Origin: Kocuria tytonis
GTDB taxonomy: Bacteria > Actinomycetota > Actinomycetes > Actinomycetales > Micrococcaceae
Assembly: GCF_003226895.2 (NCBI RefSeq)
Contig: NZ_PNJG02000001.1
Span: 372,001-436,000 of the forward strand
Length of the DNA: 64,000 nt
Direction of reading: 5' to 3'
The notes beneath the pieces are model-generated. The model was not told the DNA's origin. It made no database searches and worked only from the letters and a program-made list of their open reading frames with translations. Positions 55,103 to 64,000 of this stretch are shown in pieces; position 1 is the stretch's first letter, and every line of letters begins with the position of its first letter. A program made the translations under genes and the position numbers.

Positions 55103-56202
55103 TAGTCGACATGGAGAACACCACCGCGGCGAAGATCGAGAAGAAGCTCAACGAGCTGCGGGACGAGAACGGCGTGGTGACCCTGGGGCGCGTGCTCACG
55201 CTCGTGATCCTGGCGCAGGCGGGCCACTCGGAGATGGCCATCGAGGCCGCCAACTACGCCAGTCACGAGCACCCGTGCCGGATCATCGTGCACGTGGCGC
55301 ACTCCCGCGGTGACGAGACCCGACTGGACGCCCAGCTGCGGATGGGTGGGGATGCAGGAGCCTCGGAGGTCATCCTGATGCACGGCTACGGGGAGCTCGC
55401 CGAGCCCACCGAGACCCTCGTCTCGGCCCTGCTGCTGCCGGACGCACCCATCGTGGCCTGGTGGCCGCACGACTTCCCGGACAGTCCCAGCACCAGTTCG
55501 ATCGGGCGGATCGCGCACCGCAGGATCACGGACTCCTCCCGCGCGGACGAACCGTTCGACTCCCTGGCGCAGCTGTCCCGGCAGTACACCCCCGGGGACA
55601 CGGACCTCGCGTGGACGCGGGTGACCAACTGGCGGGTCCAGCTGGCCGCCGTCCTCGACCAGGTGGGTCCCGTGACGGTCCGCGAGATCGTGCTCGAGGG
55701 CTCCGCCGTGGCGCCGTCCATGGTGCTGCTGGGCGTGTGGCTCTCCAGCAAGCTGGGCGCACCGGCCACCATCGTGAGCGACCCCTCGCGCCGCGCCCTC
55801 GACCGTGTCTGCCTGGTCACGACGGACGGACCCGTGGAACTCAACCGGCCGGGTCGCACCGTGGCGGTGCTCACGCAGCCCGGCCAGCCCGACCAGCAGA
55901 TCGCGATGCCCGTGCGGGACCTCAAGGCATGTCTCGCGGAGGAGCTGCGGCGCCTGGACGCGGACGAGGTGTACGGGGAGGTCATCACGTCCGGCCTGGA
56001 CACCGCGAAGATCTCCACCCGCTCCGCGGACGATCCGGAGGACACCGATCCCCTCCCGGAGGCCATGGCCCAGGCCGACGACACCGGGGAGTCCAGCACC
56101 GGGGTTGAGGAGACCGAGGACGTCCCCGGGCCCGGAGCCCCCGAGGGTGAGGCCCGCGGTGCCGCTGCGGATGCGGCGTCGGCCGGGGAGTCCCGATCGT
56201 GA
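55099..56202 (+). CDS. opcA: Glucose-6-phosphate dehydrogenase assembly protein OpcA
   Basis: The 367-residue protein has VIVDMENTTAAKIEKKLNELR at the start, RVLTLVILA, PIVAWWPHDFPDSPS and the C-terminal domain ending GEVITSGLDTAKIS. The last 60 or so residues are acidic and low-complexity, probably disordered. OpcA is needed for or stimulates Zwf activity in actinobacteria and cyanobacteria. The GTG overlaps the zwf stop, and its own stop overlaps the pgl start by 4 nt. Confidence 0.94.
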   Translation: MIVDMENTTAAKIEKKLNELRDENGVVTLGRVLTLVILAQAGHSEMAIEAANYASHEHPCRIIVHVAHSRGDETRLDAQLRMGGDAGASEVILMHGYGELAEPTETLVSALLLPDAPIVAWWPHDFPDSPSTSSIGRIAHRRITDSSRADEPFDSLAQLSRQYTPGDTDLAWTRVTNWRVQLAAVLDQVGPVTVREIVLEGSAVAPSMVLLGVWLSSKLGAPATIVSDPSRRALDRVCLVTTDGPVELNRPGRTVAVLTQPGQPDQQIAMPVRDLKACLAEELRRLDADEVYGEVITSGLDTAKISTRSADDPEDTDPLPEAMAQADDTGESSTGVEETEDVPGPGAPEGEARGAAADAASAGESRS

Positions 56203-56993
56203 GTGCCGAGACGCGCCCCCAGCCCCGTCTGGTCCCCCACGACGGCGCGGACAGCCTGGCACGGGACACAGCCCGCCGCGTCCTGGAGGTCCTCGAGAGC
56301 GCCCAGGACGAGCGCGGCGAGGCCACGCTGCTGCTGACCGGGGGCAGCATGGGCACGCGGGTGGTCGAGGAGCTCGCGAACCACGGGGACGCCCCCGTGG
56401 TCGACTGGTCCCGTGTGAACGTGTGGTGGTCGGACGAGCGCTTCCTGCCCGGCGCGGATCCCGAGCGCAACGGGGTCCAGGCCGCGGACGTCTGGGACGA
56501 CACGCTGGAGCTGACCTGGGACCGGGTGCACCCCGTGGCCGGCTCCGACGAGATCGACACGGTGGACGCCGCGGCCGAGGACTACCGGGAGGAACTCGCG
56601 GCCGCCGCCGAGCAGGAGGGCTCGGTCACGGGACTGCCCCGCTTCGACGTCGCCCTGCTGAGTCTGGGCCCGGACACCCACGTGGCGTCCCTGTTCCCCG
56701 GCCGGCAGGACGTGCTGCGCACGGACGCATCCGTCTTCGCCGTCACGGACTCCCCGAAACCGCCCCCCGCACGCGTGACCATGTCGCTGGAGGCCGTCAA
56801 CTCCGCCGACCGCGTGTGGCTGCTCGTGTCAGGCGCCGCCAAGGCGGAGGCACTGGCCGCCATCCGCAGGCCCGCGGTGACACCCGTCGAGGCACCCGGC
56901 AGCGCCGCGCGCGGTACCCGGGAAACCCTCTGGCTGGTCACCGAGGACGCCCTGCCCGGGGTGCCGGAGGACCCGGACCGGCACCGGGGCTGA
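56199..56993 (+). CDS. pgl: 6-phosphogluconolactonase
   Basis: The 264-residue protein of the NagB/SOL family has LLTGGSMGTRVVEEL, VNVWWSDERFLPGADPERN and LLSLGPDTHVASLFPG, where the canonical GMGPDGH is slightly changed (LGPDTH). It hydrolyses the Zwf product. GTG 56199 overlaps the opcA stop. It is the last gene of the operon, ended by the 17-bp stem at 57137. Confidence 0.93.
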   Translation: MSAETRPQPRLVPHDGADSLARDTARRVLEVLESAQDERGEATLLLTGGSMGTRVVEELANHGDAPVVDWSRVNVWWSDERFLPGADPERNGVQAADVWDDTLELTWDRVHPVAGSDEIDTVDAAAEDYREELAAAAEQEGSVTGLPRFDVALLSLGPDTHVASLFPGRQDVLRTDASVFAVTDSPKPPPARVTMSLEAVNSADRVWLLVSGAAKAEALAAIRRPAVTPVEAPGSAARGTRETLWLVTEDALPGVPEDPDRHRG

Positions 56994-57136
56994 CCGGGCC
57001 CTCCGGCGCCACGGGGCCGCAGCAGCCTGACGGACGCGAAAGGCTCACGGGGGTCCCGGGGACGGTCTGCACGGCACCGCGCCCGGGCCCCCGGCCCGCC
57101 GGGACGCCGGTCACTGCCGACGAAAGACGTGGGGAA

Positions 57137-57175
57137 CGAGGAAGACCCGGACCGTGGCGGTCCGGGTCTTCCTCG
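57137..57175. terminator. Bidirectional terminator between pgl and secG
   Basis: A perfect 17-bp stem (57137-57153, 57159-57175) with a 5-nt loop separates the two convergent central-carbon operons. The 216-bp gap around it holds no gene. Confidence 0.9.
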
Positions 57176-57209
57176 TGGCGTCACGGGGTGGTGGCGCTCC
57201 CCGCGGAGA

Positions 57210-57464
57210 TCAGGCCACCGGCGGGTTGAACCGCATGAGCAGCCCGTAGGACAGGATGGCCAGCGCCCACACGATCGCGAGAACGGTGGTGATGCGCACC
57301 ACGTTCTTCTGGGCCGCACCGGACGTGTTGAGCGACTGCGTCATGCCGCCGCCGAACATGTCGGACAGGCCGCCGCCCTTGCCCTTGTTGAGCAGGACGA
57401 ACATGATGCACAGGATGCTGGTCGCCACGATGACGACCTGCAGGGCGATCTGGAGGATCTCCAC
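57210..57464 (-). CDS. secG: Preprotein translocase subunit SecG
   Basis: The protein is 84 residues from GTG 57464. It has two membrane helices (about 3-22 and 50-72) and between them the conserved LLNKGKGGGLSDMFGGG. It is a small subunit of the SecYEG channel. I prefer GTG 57464, which has GAGG about 7 nt upstream, to the GTG at 57476, which has none. It is the last gene of gap-pgk-tpiA-secG but has a candidate promoter of its own. Confidence 0.93.
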   Translation of the reverse strand: MEILQIALQVVIVATSILCIMFVLLNKGKGGGLSDMFGGGMTQSLNTSGAAQKNVVRITTVLAIVWALAILSYGLLMRFNPPVA

Positions 57465-57558
57465 GTGTTGCCTCACTTCGGGAATTGCGTGGCTGCTGGA
57501 CCGCAGCCGTGGGAGGGACCCGGACGGCGTGTGCAGCGGCCGGCGGGATCAGAGGTCT

Positions 57559-57578
57559 GGCGCCAGTGTACAGGCGCC
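57559..57578 (-). promoter_or_regulatory. Candidate secG -10 box inside an inverted repeat
   Basis: On the minus strand TACACT (57565-57570) is framed by GGCGCC arms (57559-57564 and 57573-57578). The -10 of a secG promoter would then lie within a dyad. The leader would be about 95 nt. Confidence 0.35.
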
Positions 57579-57695
57579 GCCGGGGTGGACCCGCACGGCG
57601 GTGCACCGCGCGGGCCGGGAACCCGCCGCAGTCGGCCACCGCCACCCATCGCCCCAGCTGCCGCGGTGCCGGCCGGGGGTGGGCGGCGGAGCGGG

Positions 57696-58511
57696 TCAGT
57701 CGGTGACCAGGTGCTGCTCGAAGCGCGCGATCTTGGCGAACTCCTCCGCGTCCAGGCTCGCGCCGCCCACCAGGGCACCGTCCACGTCCGCGCCGGAGAG
57801 GATGGACGCGACGTTCGAGGACTTCACGGAGCCGCCGTAGAGGATGCGCGTGGCACCGGAGAACTCCTTGCCGTAAAGCGACGTCAGTTCTTCACGGATG
57901 GCGTGGCACATCTCCTGCGCGTCCTCCGGGCCCGCCACCTCACCGGTGCCGATGGCCCACACCGGTTCGTAGGCCACCACGAGACCCGCGAGCTCGCCCT
58001 CCGAGAGCTCGGCGAGGCTTCCCCGCAGCTGCTCGAGCGTGTAGGAGACGTGGTTGCCGGACTGCCTCTCCTCGAGGCCCTCCCCCACGCACAGCACGGG
58101 AGTGAGGTCGTGGCGGATGGCCGCGCGGACCTTGTCACGGCACGTCTCGTCCGTCTCCTCGTGAATGCTGCGGCGCTCGGAGTGGCCCACCAGTGCGTAG
58201 GTGCAGCCGAGCTTGGCGAGGAACTGCCCGGAGACGTCCCCGGTGTACGCCCCCGAGTCCTGGTCCGAGAGGTCCTGCGCCCCGTAGCGGATCTGGAGCC
58301 CGTCCCCGTCCACGAGGGACTGGACCGAGCGCAGGTCCGTGAACGGCGGGAACACCGCGACCTCCACGCGGGAGAAGTCGTGCTTGGCGTCCTTGAGCGT
58401 CCACGCCAGCTTCTGCAGCAGGGCGATGCCCTGCGTGTGGTCCATGTTCATCTTCCAGTTGCCCGCGATCAGGGGCGTGCGGTCGAAGACACCGTTGGTC
58501 TGCGTGGTCAT
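57696..58511 (-). CDS. tpiA: Triosephosphate isomerase
   Basis: The 271-residue protein has LIAGNWKMN (Lys, about 14-22), ALVGHSERR (His electrophile), [11 protein letters not shown] (catalytic Glu) and [11 protein letters not shown]. Length is normal. It interconverts DHAP and glyceraldehyde 3-phosphate. The gene lies between pgk and secG, with a 15-bp hairpin on its pgk side. Confidence 0.96.
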   Translation of the reverse strand: MTTQTNGVFDRTPLIAGNWKMNMDHTQGIALLQKLAWTLKDAKHDFSRVEVAVFPPFTDLRSVQSLVDGDGLQIRYGAQDLSDQDSGAYTGDVSGQFLAKLGCTYALVGHSERRSIHEETDETCRDKVRAAIRHDLTPVLCVGEGLEERQSGNHVSYTLEQLRGSLAELSEGELAGLVVAYEPVWAIGTGEVAGPEDAQEMCHAIREELTSLYGKEFSGATRILYGGSVKSSNVASILSGADVDGALVGGASLDAEEFAKIARFEQHLVTD

Positions 58512-58570
58512 GCTGCTTCTCCTTCGTCCGCGCTGGGCAACGCGGTGGGCTGGTCGTGAGGTGACGGGTT

Positions 58571-58607
58571 CGTGGGCGGGAGCCCTCGGTGCGGGCTCCC
58601 GCCCACG
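58571..58607 (-). other. Intercistronic hairpin pgk-tpiA
   Basis: A perfect 15-bp stem (58571-58585, 58593-58607) with a 7-nt loop stands 17 nt after the pgk stop and 60 nt before tpiA. It lacks a U-tract. Confidence 0.65.
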
Positions 58608-58624
58608 GATACGGGGTCAGCGGG

Positions 58625-59848
58625 TCAGGCGCCCAGCGACACGACGCCGGGCAGCTCCTTGCCCTCGATGAACTCCAGGGAGGCTCCGCCACCCGTGGAG
58701 ATGTGGCCGAACTGCTCGTCCCGGTACCCCAGGTTGCGCACCGCGGACGCGGAGTCACCGCCGCCGATCACGCTCATGGCGTCGGAGTTCGCCAGCGCCT
58801 CGGCCACGGCCCTGGTGCCGCCGGCGAACGCGGCCATCTCGAACACACCCACGGGCCCGTTCCAGAACACGGTCTTCGCGCCCGAGATCTTCTGGGCGAA
58901 GAGCTTCGCGGACTCGGGTCCGATGTCCAGGCCCAGCCCGGAGTCACCGATCTCTCCGCCCTCGATGTCCTCGATGGGGCGCACCTCGTGCTCCGCGTCC
59001 GCCGCGAAGCGGGACGCGTAGACCACGTCCACGGGCAGCACGATCTCCGTGCCGGCGCTCTGCGCACGGTCCAGGTAGCCCTTGACGGTCTCGACCTGGT
59101 CCTGCTCGAGCAGCGAGGATCCCACGGCGTGGCCCTGGGCGGCGAGGAAGGTGAACACCATGCCGCCGCCGATCAGCAGCGAGTCCGCCTTGCCGATCAG
59201 GTTGTCGATGACGGCGAGCTTGTCCGAGACCTTGGACCCGCCCATGACCACCACGAACGGTCGCTCCGGATCCGATATCACCTTGGTGAGCACGTCCACC
59301 TCGGTCTTGACGAGGTCCCCCAGGTAGCCGGGCAGCACGTGCGCGATGTCGTACACCGAGGCGTGCTTGCGGTGGACGGCACCGAAGGCGTCGTCCACGT
59401 AGGCGCCGTTCTCACCCGTGAGGGCGGCGAGCTCGCGCGCGAACTCCGCGCGCTCGGCGTCGTCCTTGGAGGTCTCCCGAGCGTCGTAGCGCACGTTCTC
59501 GAGCACCAGGATCTGACCGTCCTGCAGGGCCTCGGCCTTGGAGCGCGCGTCCTGCCCCACCACGTCGGTGGCGACGACGACCGGTGCCTTCGAGAGCTCG
59601 GCCAGCCGGTCCGCGGCGGGGCCGATCGAGTACTTGGGGTCCACGGTGCCCTTAGGGCGCCCGAGGTGCGCCATCACGATGACCCGCGCTCCGGCGTGGG
59701 CCAGCTTCTCGAGCACCGGCAGCGACGCGCGCACGCGACCGTCGTCGGTCACGGTGGAGCCGTCCAGCGGCACGTTGAGGTCAGAGCGCACGAGCACCCG
59801 GCGCCCGGTGACCCCCTCGGCAATGAGATCGTCCAGTGACTTGGCCAT
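58625..59848 (-). CDS. pgk: Phosphoglycerate kinase
   Basis: The 407-residue protein has [15 protein letters not shown] (about 16-30), the basic patch [23 protein letters not shown] and the ATP site [11 protein letters not shown] with [10 protein letters not shown]. It makes ATP from 1,3-bisphosphoglycerate. I chose ATG 59848, because GGAAGGG is well spaced from it and too close to the alternative ATG at 59857. Confidence 0.96.
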   Translation of the reverse strand: MAKSLDDLIAEGVTGRRVLVRSDLNVPLDGSTVTDDGRVRASLPVLEKLAHAGARVIVMAHLGRPKGTVDPKYSIGPAADRLAELSKAPVVVATDVVGQDARSKAEALQDGQILVLENVRYDARETSKDDAERAEFARELAALTGENGAYVDDAFGAVHRKHASVYDIAHVLPGYLGDLVKTEVDVLTKVISDPERPFVVVMGGSKVSDKLAVIDNLIGKADSLLIGGGMVFTFLAAQGHAVGSSLLEQDQVETVKGYLDRAQSAGTEIVLPVDVVYASRFAADAEHEVRPIEDIEGGEIGDSGLGLDIGPESAKLFAQKISGAKTVFWNGPVGVFEMAAFAGGTRAVAEALANSDAMSVIGGGDSASAVRNLGYRDEQFGHISTGGGASLEFIEGKELPGVVSLGA

Positions 59849-59892
59849 ATCCGTCATCCCTTCCCTGTGGTGAAAACACGTGCCGATGACAA

Positions 59893-59922
59893 TGGCGCCG
59901 GCACCCTGGGGCACCGGCGCCA
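59893..59922 (-). other. Intercistronic hairpin gap-pgk
   Basis: A perfect 9-bp stem (59893-59901, 59914-59922) with a 12-nt loop lies in the 88-bp gap between gap and pgk. Confidence 0.5.
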
Positions 59923-59936
59923 CTGAGCGGTCTGAC

Positions 59937-61157
<1,221 letters not shown>

Positions 61158-61184
61158 TCACCCCGGGGTCACACGCGTGCGGTA

Positions 61185-62174
61185 TCATTCGCGCCCCCTG
61201 CCGGCGCCCGCGCGGGTCGCGAACTCCGTGGTGGTGGCCACACCCGTCTCCTCCGCCCGCCGGTCGGCCATGGCGAGCAGTCGGCGGATCCGCCCGGCGA
61301 TCGCGTCCTTCGTGAGGGGCGGGTCGGACAGCCGTCCGAGCTCGTCGAGGCTCGCCTGCTTGTTGGCCACGCGCAGCCGGCCCGCGGCACGTAGGTGCTC
61401 GGGGGCGTCGTCGCCCAGGATGTCCAGGGCCCGCTCCACCTTCGCGCCCGCCGTGACGGCGGCCTGCGCGGAGCGCCGGAGGTTGGCGTCGTCGAAGTTG
61501 GCGAGCCGGTTGGCCGTGGCGCGCACCTCCTTGCGCATCCGGCGGTCCTCCCACTGCAGCAGGGCGCGGTGGGCGCCCAGGCGCGTGAGCAGCGCGGCGA
61601 TCGTGTCGCCGTCACGGACCACCACGCGATCCACTCCCCGCACCTGGCGGGCCTTGGCGAGCACGTCCAGCCGGCGCGCGGAGCCCACGAGCGCGAGCGC
61701 CGCCTCAGGACCGGGGCACGTGAACTCCATGGCGGCGGCGCGGCCCGGTTCCGTGAGCGACCCGTGGGCGAGGAAGGCACCGCGGATGACCGCCGCGGAC
61801 TCCTCCACGCTGCCGTTGACCACGGCGGGGGGCAGGCCGCGGACGGGCCGGCCGTGGGCGTCGAGCAGCCCGGTGCGTCGGGCCAGTGCCTCACCGTCCC
61901 GCGCGACGCGCACCACCCAGGTGCGGTCCCGGCGCAGACCGCCCCCGCTGATCACCCCGAGCTCGCACTCGTGGCCGAAGACCTCGCCCACCGTGCGGGC
62001 CGCCCGCCGGGCCACGGACTCGGTGTCCAGCTCGGCCTCCACGACGATCCGGCCGCCCACGATGTGCAGTCCGCCCGCGAAGCGCAGCAGGGCGGACAGC
62101 TCCGCCGCCCGCACCGCGGACTTGCGCACCTGCAGGTGTGCGAGTTCCTCCTTGACCGAAGCGGTCAGTGCCAT
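61185..62174 (-). CDS. whiA: WhiA family DNA-binding regulator
   Basis: The 329-residue protein has [10 protein letters not shown] at the start, an inactive LAGLIDADG-type homing-endonuclease-like region ([16 protein letters not shown], about 128-145) and a C-terminal helix-turn-helix ([14 protein letters not shown] and [25 protein letters not shown]). In Streptomyces WhiA controls sporulation septation. In non-sporulating actinobacteria its role is less clear. ATG 62174 has AAGGAG 11 nt upstream. It follows yvcK in the usual rapZ-yvcK-whiA order. Confidence 0.95.
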   Translation of the reverse strand: MALTASVKEELAHLQVRKSAVRAAELSALLRFAGGLHIVGGRIVVEAELDTESVARRAARTVGEVFGHECELGVISGGGLRRDRTWVVRVARDGEALARRTGLLDAHGRPVRGLPPAVVNGSVEESAAVIRGAFLAHGSLTEPGRAAAMEFTCPGPEAALALVGSARRLDVLAKARQVRGVDRVVVRDGDTIAALLTRLGAHRALLQWEDRRMRKEVRATANRLANFDDANLRRSAQAAVTAGAKVERALDILGDDAPEHLRAAGRLRVANKQASLDELGRLSDPPLTKDAIAGRIRRLLAMADRRAEETGVATTTEFATRAGAGRGRE

Positions 62175-62226
62175 AGCCGTTGCTCTCCTTGCCGGGTCGA
62201 TGTGGGGGCTGCGGGGACGGACCCGC

Positions 62227-63300
62227 TCAGCGCTCCGCGTTCATGATCTGCTGGTAGGCCGCAGCCAGCTTGAAGGGGTTGTGCACGGAACCGCCGTCCC
62301 TGTCCCGCAACGAGTCCCAGTGCACCACCGCTCCGAGCTGGGCGGCCGCGGCTTCGACGTCCTTGGGCGACTCCGCGGCGGACGGGTCCGCGAGCACCAC
62401 GTCCAGCCGCAGGTCCGGGGCGTAACGCTGCAGCACGCGCAGCTGGTCCCCCGAGCCCATGCTGAGGGTCTCGGAGTCCCGTGACAGGTTGAGGGTCACG
62501 AGCTTGCGGGCGGGCGAGGCGCAGATCGCGTCCCGCAGCTGCGGCAGCAGCAGGTGCGGAAGCACCGAGGTGTGCCAGGACCCCGGTCCCAGCACCACCC
62601 AGGCGGCCTCCTCGATGGCGGTGACGGCCTCGGGGCACGCGGGGGCGTGCTCCGGGGACAGCCGGACGTTGCACACGTCCGCCTCCTTGGCCAGCCGCGA
62701 CTGCCCCGTGACGGTGCGCGTGATGGACTCCGGGGGGCAGGCCACCGTGGGGTCGCTGCCGGGCGAGACGTCACCCTCGATCACGAGCGGCACGCAGCTC
62801 ATGGGCAGCACCTGTCCCCTGGCGCCGAGCAGCGCCCCGGCCCACCGCAGCCCCTCCACGGGATCACCCAGCAGCTGCCACAGGGTCACGATGAGCAGGT
62901 TGCCCAGTGCGTGGTTGTCCAGGCCCTCGTCGGGGTGGTGCTTGACGCTGAAGCGGTGCTGCATGACGTCGCTCCACGTCCGGCCCCACTGGGAGTCGTC
63001 GCACAGCGCGGCCAGCGCCATGCGCAGGTCCCCGGGGGGCAGCACGCCGAGGTCGTCACGCAGCCTGCCGGACGAACCGCCGTCGTCCGCGACCGTGACC
63101 ACGGCGGTCAGTGCCGGGGCCAGCAGCCGCAGGGCGGACAGGCTCGCGGACAGTCCGTGCCCGCCGCCCAGGGCCACCACCGAGTCGGCGTCCGTCAGGG
63201 CATCCCGGGCGGAGGGGTCCAGCGAGTGATAGGGGTCCACGTCGCGTCGGCTGCTCAGGGGCAGCCGTGGCAACGCACCCGTGGTGGGAAATGAGTTCAT
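62227..63300 (-). CDS. yvcK: YvcK/CofD-like UDP-GlcNAc-binding protein (gluconeogenesis factor)
   Basis: The 357-residue protein has [18 protein letters not shown] (about 40-57), [30 protein letters not shown] and [12 protein letters not shown], the fold of CofD-like proteins. YvcK proteins bind UDP-sugars and influence cell-wall precursor supply and growth on gluconeogenic carbon sources. The first 35 residues are not conserved. ATG 63300 lies 27 nt after the rapZ stop, so it is probably co-transcribed with rapZ. Confidence 0.94.
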   Translation of the reverse strand: MNSFPTTGALPRLPLSSRRDVDPYHSLDPSARDALTDADSVVALGGGHGLSASLSALRLLAPALTAVVTVADDGGSSGRLRDDLGVLPPGDLRMALAALCDDSQWGRTWSDVMQHRFSVKHHPDEGLDNHALGNLLIVTLWQLLGDPVEGLRWAGALLGARGQVLPMSCVPLVIEGDVSPGSDPTVACPPESITRTVTGQSRLAKEADVCNVRLSPEHAPACPEAVTAIEEAAWVVLGPGSWHTSVLPHLLLPQLRDAICASPARKLVTLNLSRDSETLSMGSGDQLRVLQRYAPDLRLDVVLADPSAAESPKDVEAAAAQLGAVVHWDSLRDRDGGSVHNPFKLAAAYQQIMNAER

Positions 63301-63327
63301 GGGTTCCGTACTGTCTGGGGGTCGGGA

Positions 63328-64000
63328 CTACTCTCGGCCCAGGTCCCGGTGCTGAAGGTTGACGGTCACGCGAGGGGACTTGCTCAGTCTGCGGGCCACT
63401 TCCTCGGTGAGCGCCACTGATCGGTGCTTGCCTCCCGTGCAGCCGATGGCGATGGTCGCGTAGTGCTTGCTCTCGTTGCGGTACCCGGCGAAGACGGGTT
63501 CGAGCATGGCCACGAAGCGGTCCACGAACGTCCTGGCGCCGTCGTTGCCGAACACGTAGTCCCGCACCTCGGGGTCCTTCCCGGTGCGCGGTCGCAGGGC
63601 CGGGACCCAGTGCGGGTTGGGGATGAACCGCACGTCCGCCACGAAGTTGGCGTCCGCGGGCACGCCGTACTTGAACCCGAAGCTCATGACCGTCAGGCGC
63701 AGCACCACGGGGCCGCTGGTGGAGAACATGTCCCCCACGGCCCTGGTCAGGGCGTGGACGTTGAACGACGTGGTGTCCAGGACGGAGTCCGCGGTCTCGC
63801 GCAGGTCCCGCAGCAGTTCGCGCTCGGCCTTGATGCCGTCCAGGATCCGGCCCCCGGCCTGCAGCGGGTGCGGTCTGCGCTGCAGCTCGTAGCGCGAGAC
63901 CAGAGCCTCGTCCGAGGCCTCGAGGTACAGCACGGAGAAATCCACGCCGGAGGTCTCGAGTGCCGCGAGGGTCTCCTTCATGTCGTTGAACAGCGCCTTG
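63328..64000 (-). CDS. rapZ: RapZ family nucleotide-binding protein (5' end outside window)
   Basis: Only the C-terminal 223 or so residues are inside the window; the N-terminal Walker A region is cut off. What remains shows FSVLYLEASDEALVSRYELQRRPHPL, VMSFGFKYGVPADANFVADVRFIPNPHW and the conserved IGCTGGKHRSVALTEEVA. RapZ proteins bind nucleotides and RNA; in E. coli RapZ controls GlmZ, while in actinobacteria the role is not settled. The frame is open through base 64000. Confidence 0.93.
   Translation of the reverse strand, partial: KALFNDMKETLAALETSGVDFSVLYLEASDEALVSRYELQRRPHPLQAGGRILDGIKAERELLRDLRETADSVLDTTSFNVHALTRAVGDMFSTSGPVVLRLTVMSFGFKYGVPADANFVADVRFIPNPHWVPALRPRTGKDPEVRDYVFGNDGARTFVDRFVAMLEPVFAGYRNESKHYATIAIGCTGGKHRSVALTEEVARRLSKSPRVTVNLQHRDLGRE

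Overview
The window is very GC-rich, with GTG and TTG starts, many ATGA/GTGA start-stop overlaps and a gene order typical of high-GC Gram-positive bacteria. Markers include rapZ-yvcK-whiA-gap-pgk-tpiA-secG, tkt-tal-pgi-zwf-opcA-pgl, sufR-sufBDC and the ctaA/ctaB locus. This points to an actinobacterium, most likely Micrococcales/Micrococcaceae and perhaps Kocuria-like. The rank is inferred from gene content and order; no search was run. I see no phage, insertion sequence, integrase or CRISPR array.

Region 1 (1-15728, all minus strand) is a cell-surface glycopolymer locus. In transcription order it holds an LCP-family ligase, two GT4 glycosyltransferases, an ABC-2 permease and its ATPase, a CgeB-like/GT2 fusion glycosyltransferase, a UDP-ManNAc dehydrogenase (wecC), a 1577-residue three-module glycosyltransferase, a small lipoprotein and a pyruvyltransferase-like gene cut by the window edge. 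The parts fit synthesis of a ManNAcA-containing, possibly pyruvylated polymer, its ABC export and its attachment to the wall. Odd points are an in-frame TAG in the leader of the ATPase gene, a short direct repeat bracketing one glycosyltransferase gene, and a shared CgeB-like module in two proteins.

Region 2 (15867-25492) holds a rearranged lipoate-protein ligase joined end to end with a GH79-like lipoprotein, ribosomal protein L31 type B, a secreted subtilase with LGFP repeats, a TrmH-type rRNA/tRNA methyltransferase, a TSUP permease, a lone ABC ATPase and serB.

Region 3 (25698-37775) holds two overlapping small ORFs, tRNA-Leu(GAG), fabG followed by a second SDR with a Y-x6-K motif (candidate enoyl-ACP reductase), DUF3099, a zinc-binding protein, SURF1, a zinc alcohol dehydrogenase, an ABC-F protein, the complete bioY-bioM-bioN biotin importer, a YpfJ-like metalloprotease and an FMN-dependent lactate-oxidising enzyme.

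Region 4 (37990-48187) holds the sufR-B-D-C-sufT Fe-S assembly operon without sufS or sufU, an ABC exporter pair, ctaA, a DHDPS-superfamily aldolase and ctaB. Region 5 (48485-64000) holds the pentose-phosphate operon on the plus strand, convergent with the glycolytic operon and whiA-yvcK-rapZ on the minus strand. Strong perfect hairpins lie in several of the gaps between these central-carbon genes.

A recurring regulatory pattern is a TANNNT -10 hexamer ending only 6-7 nt before the start codon at seven genes. This implies leaderless mRNAs.
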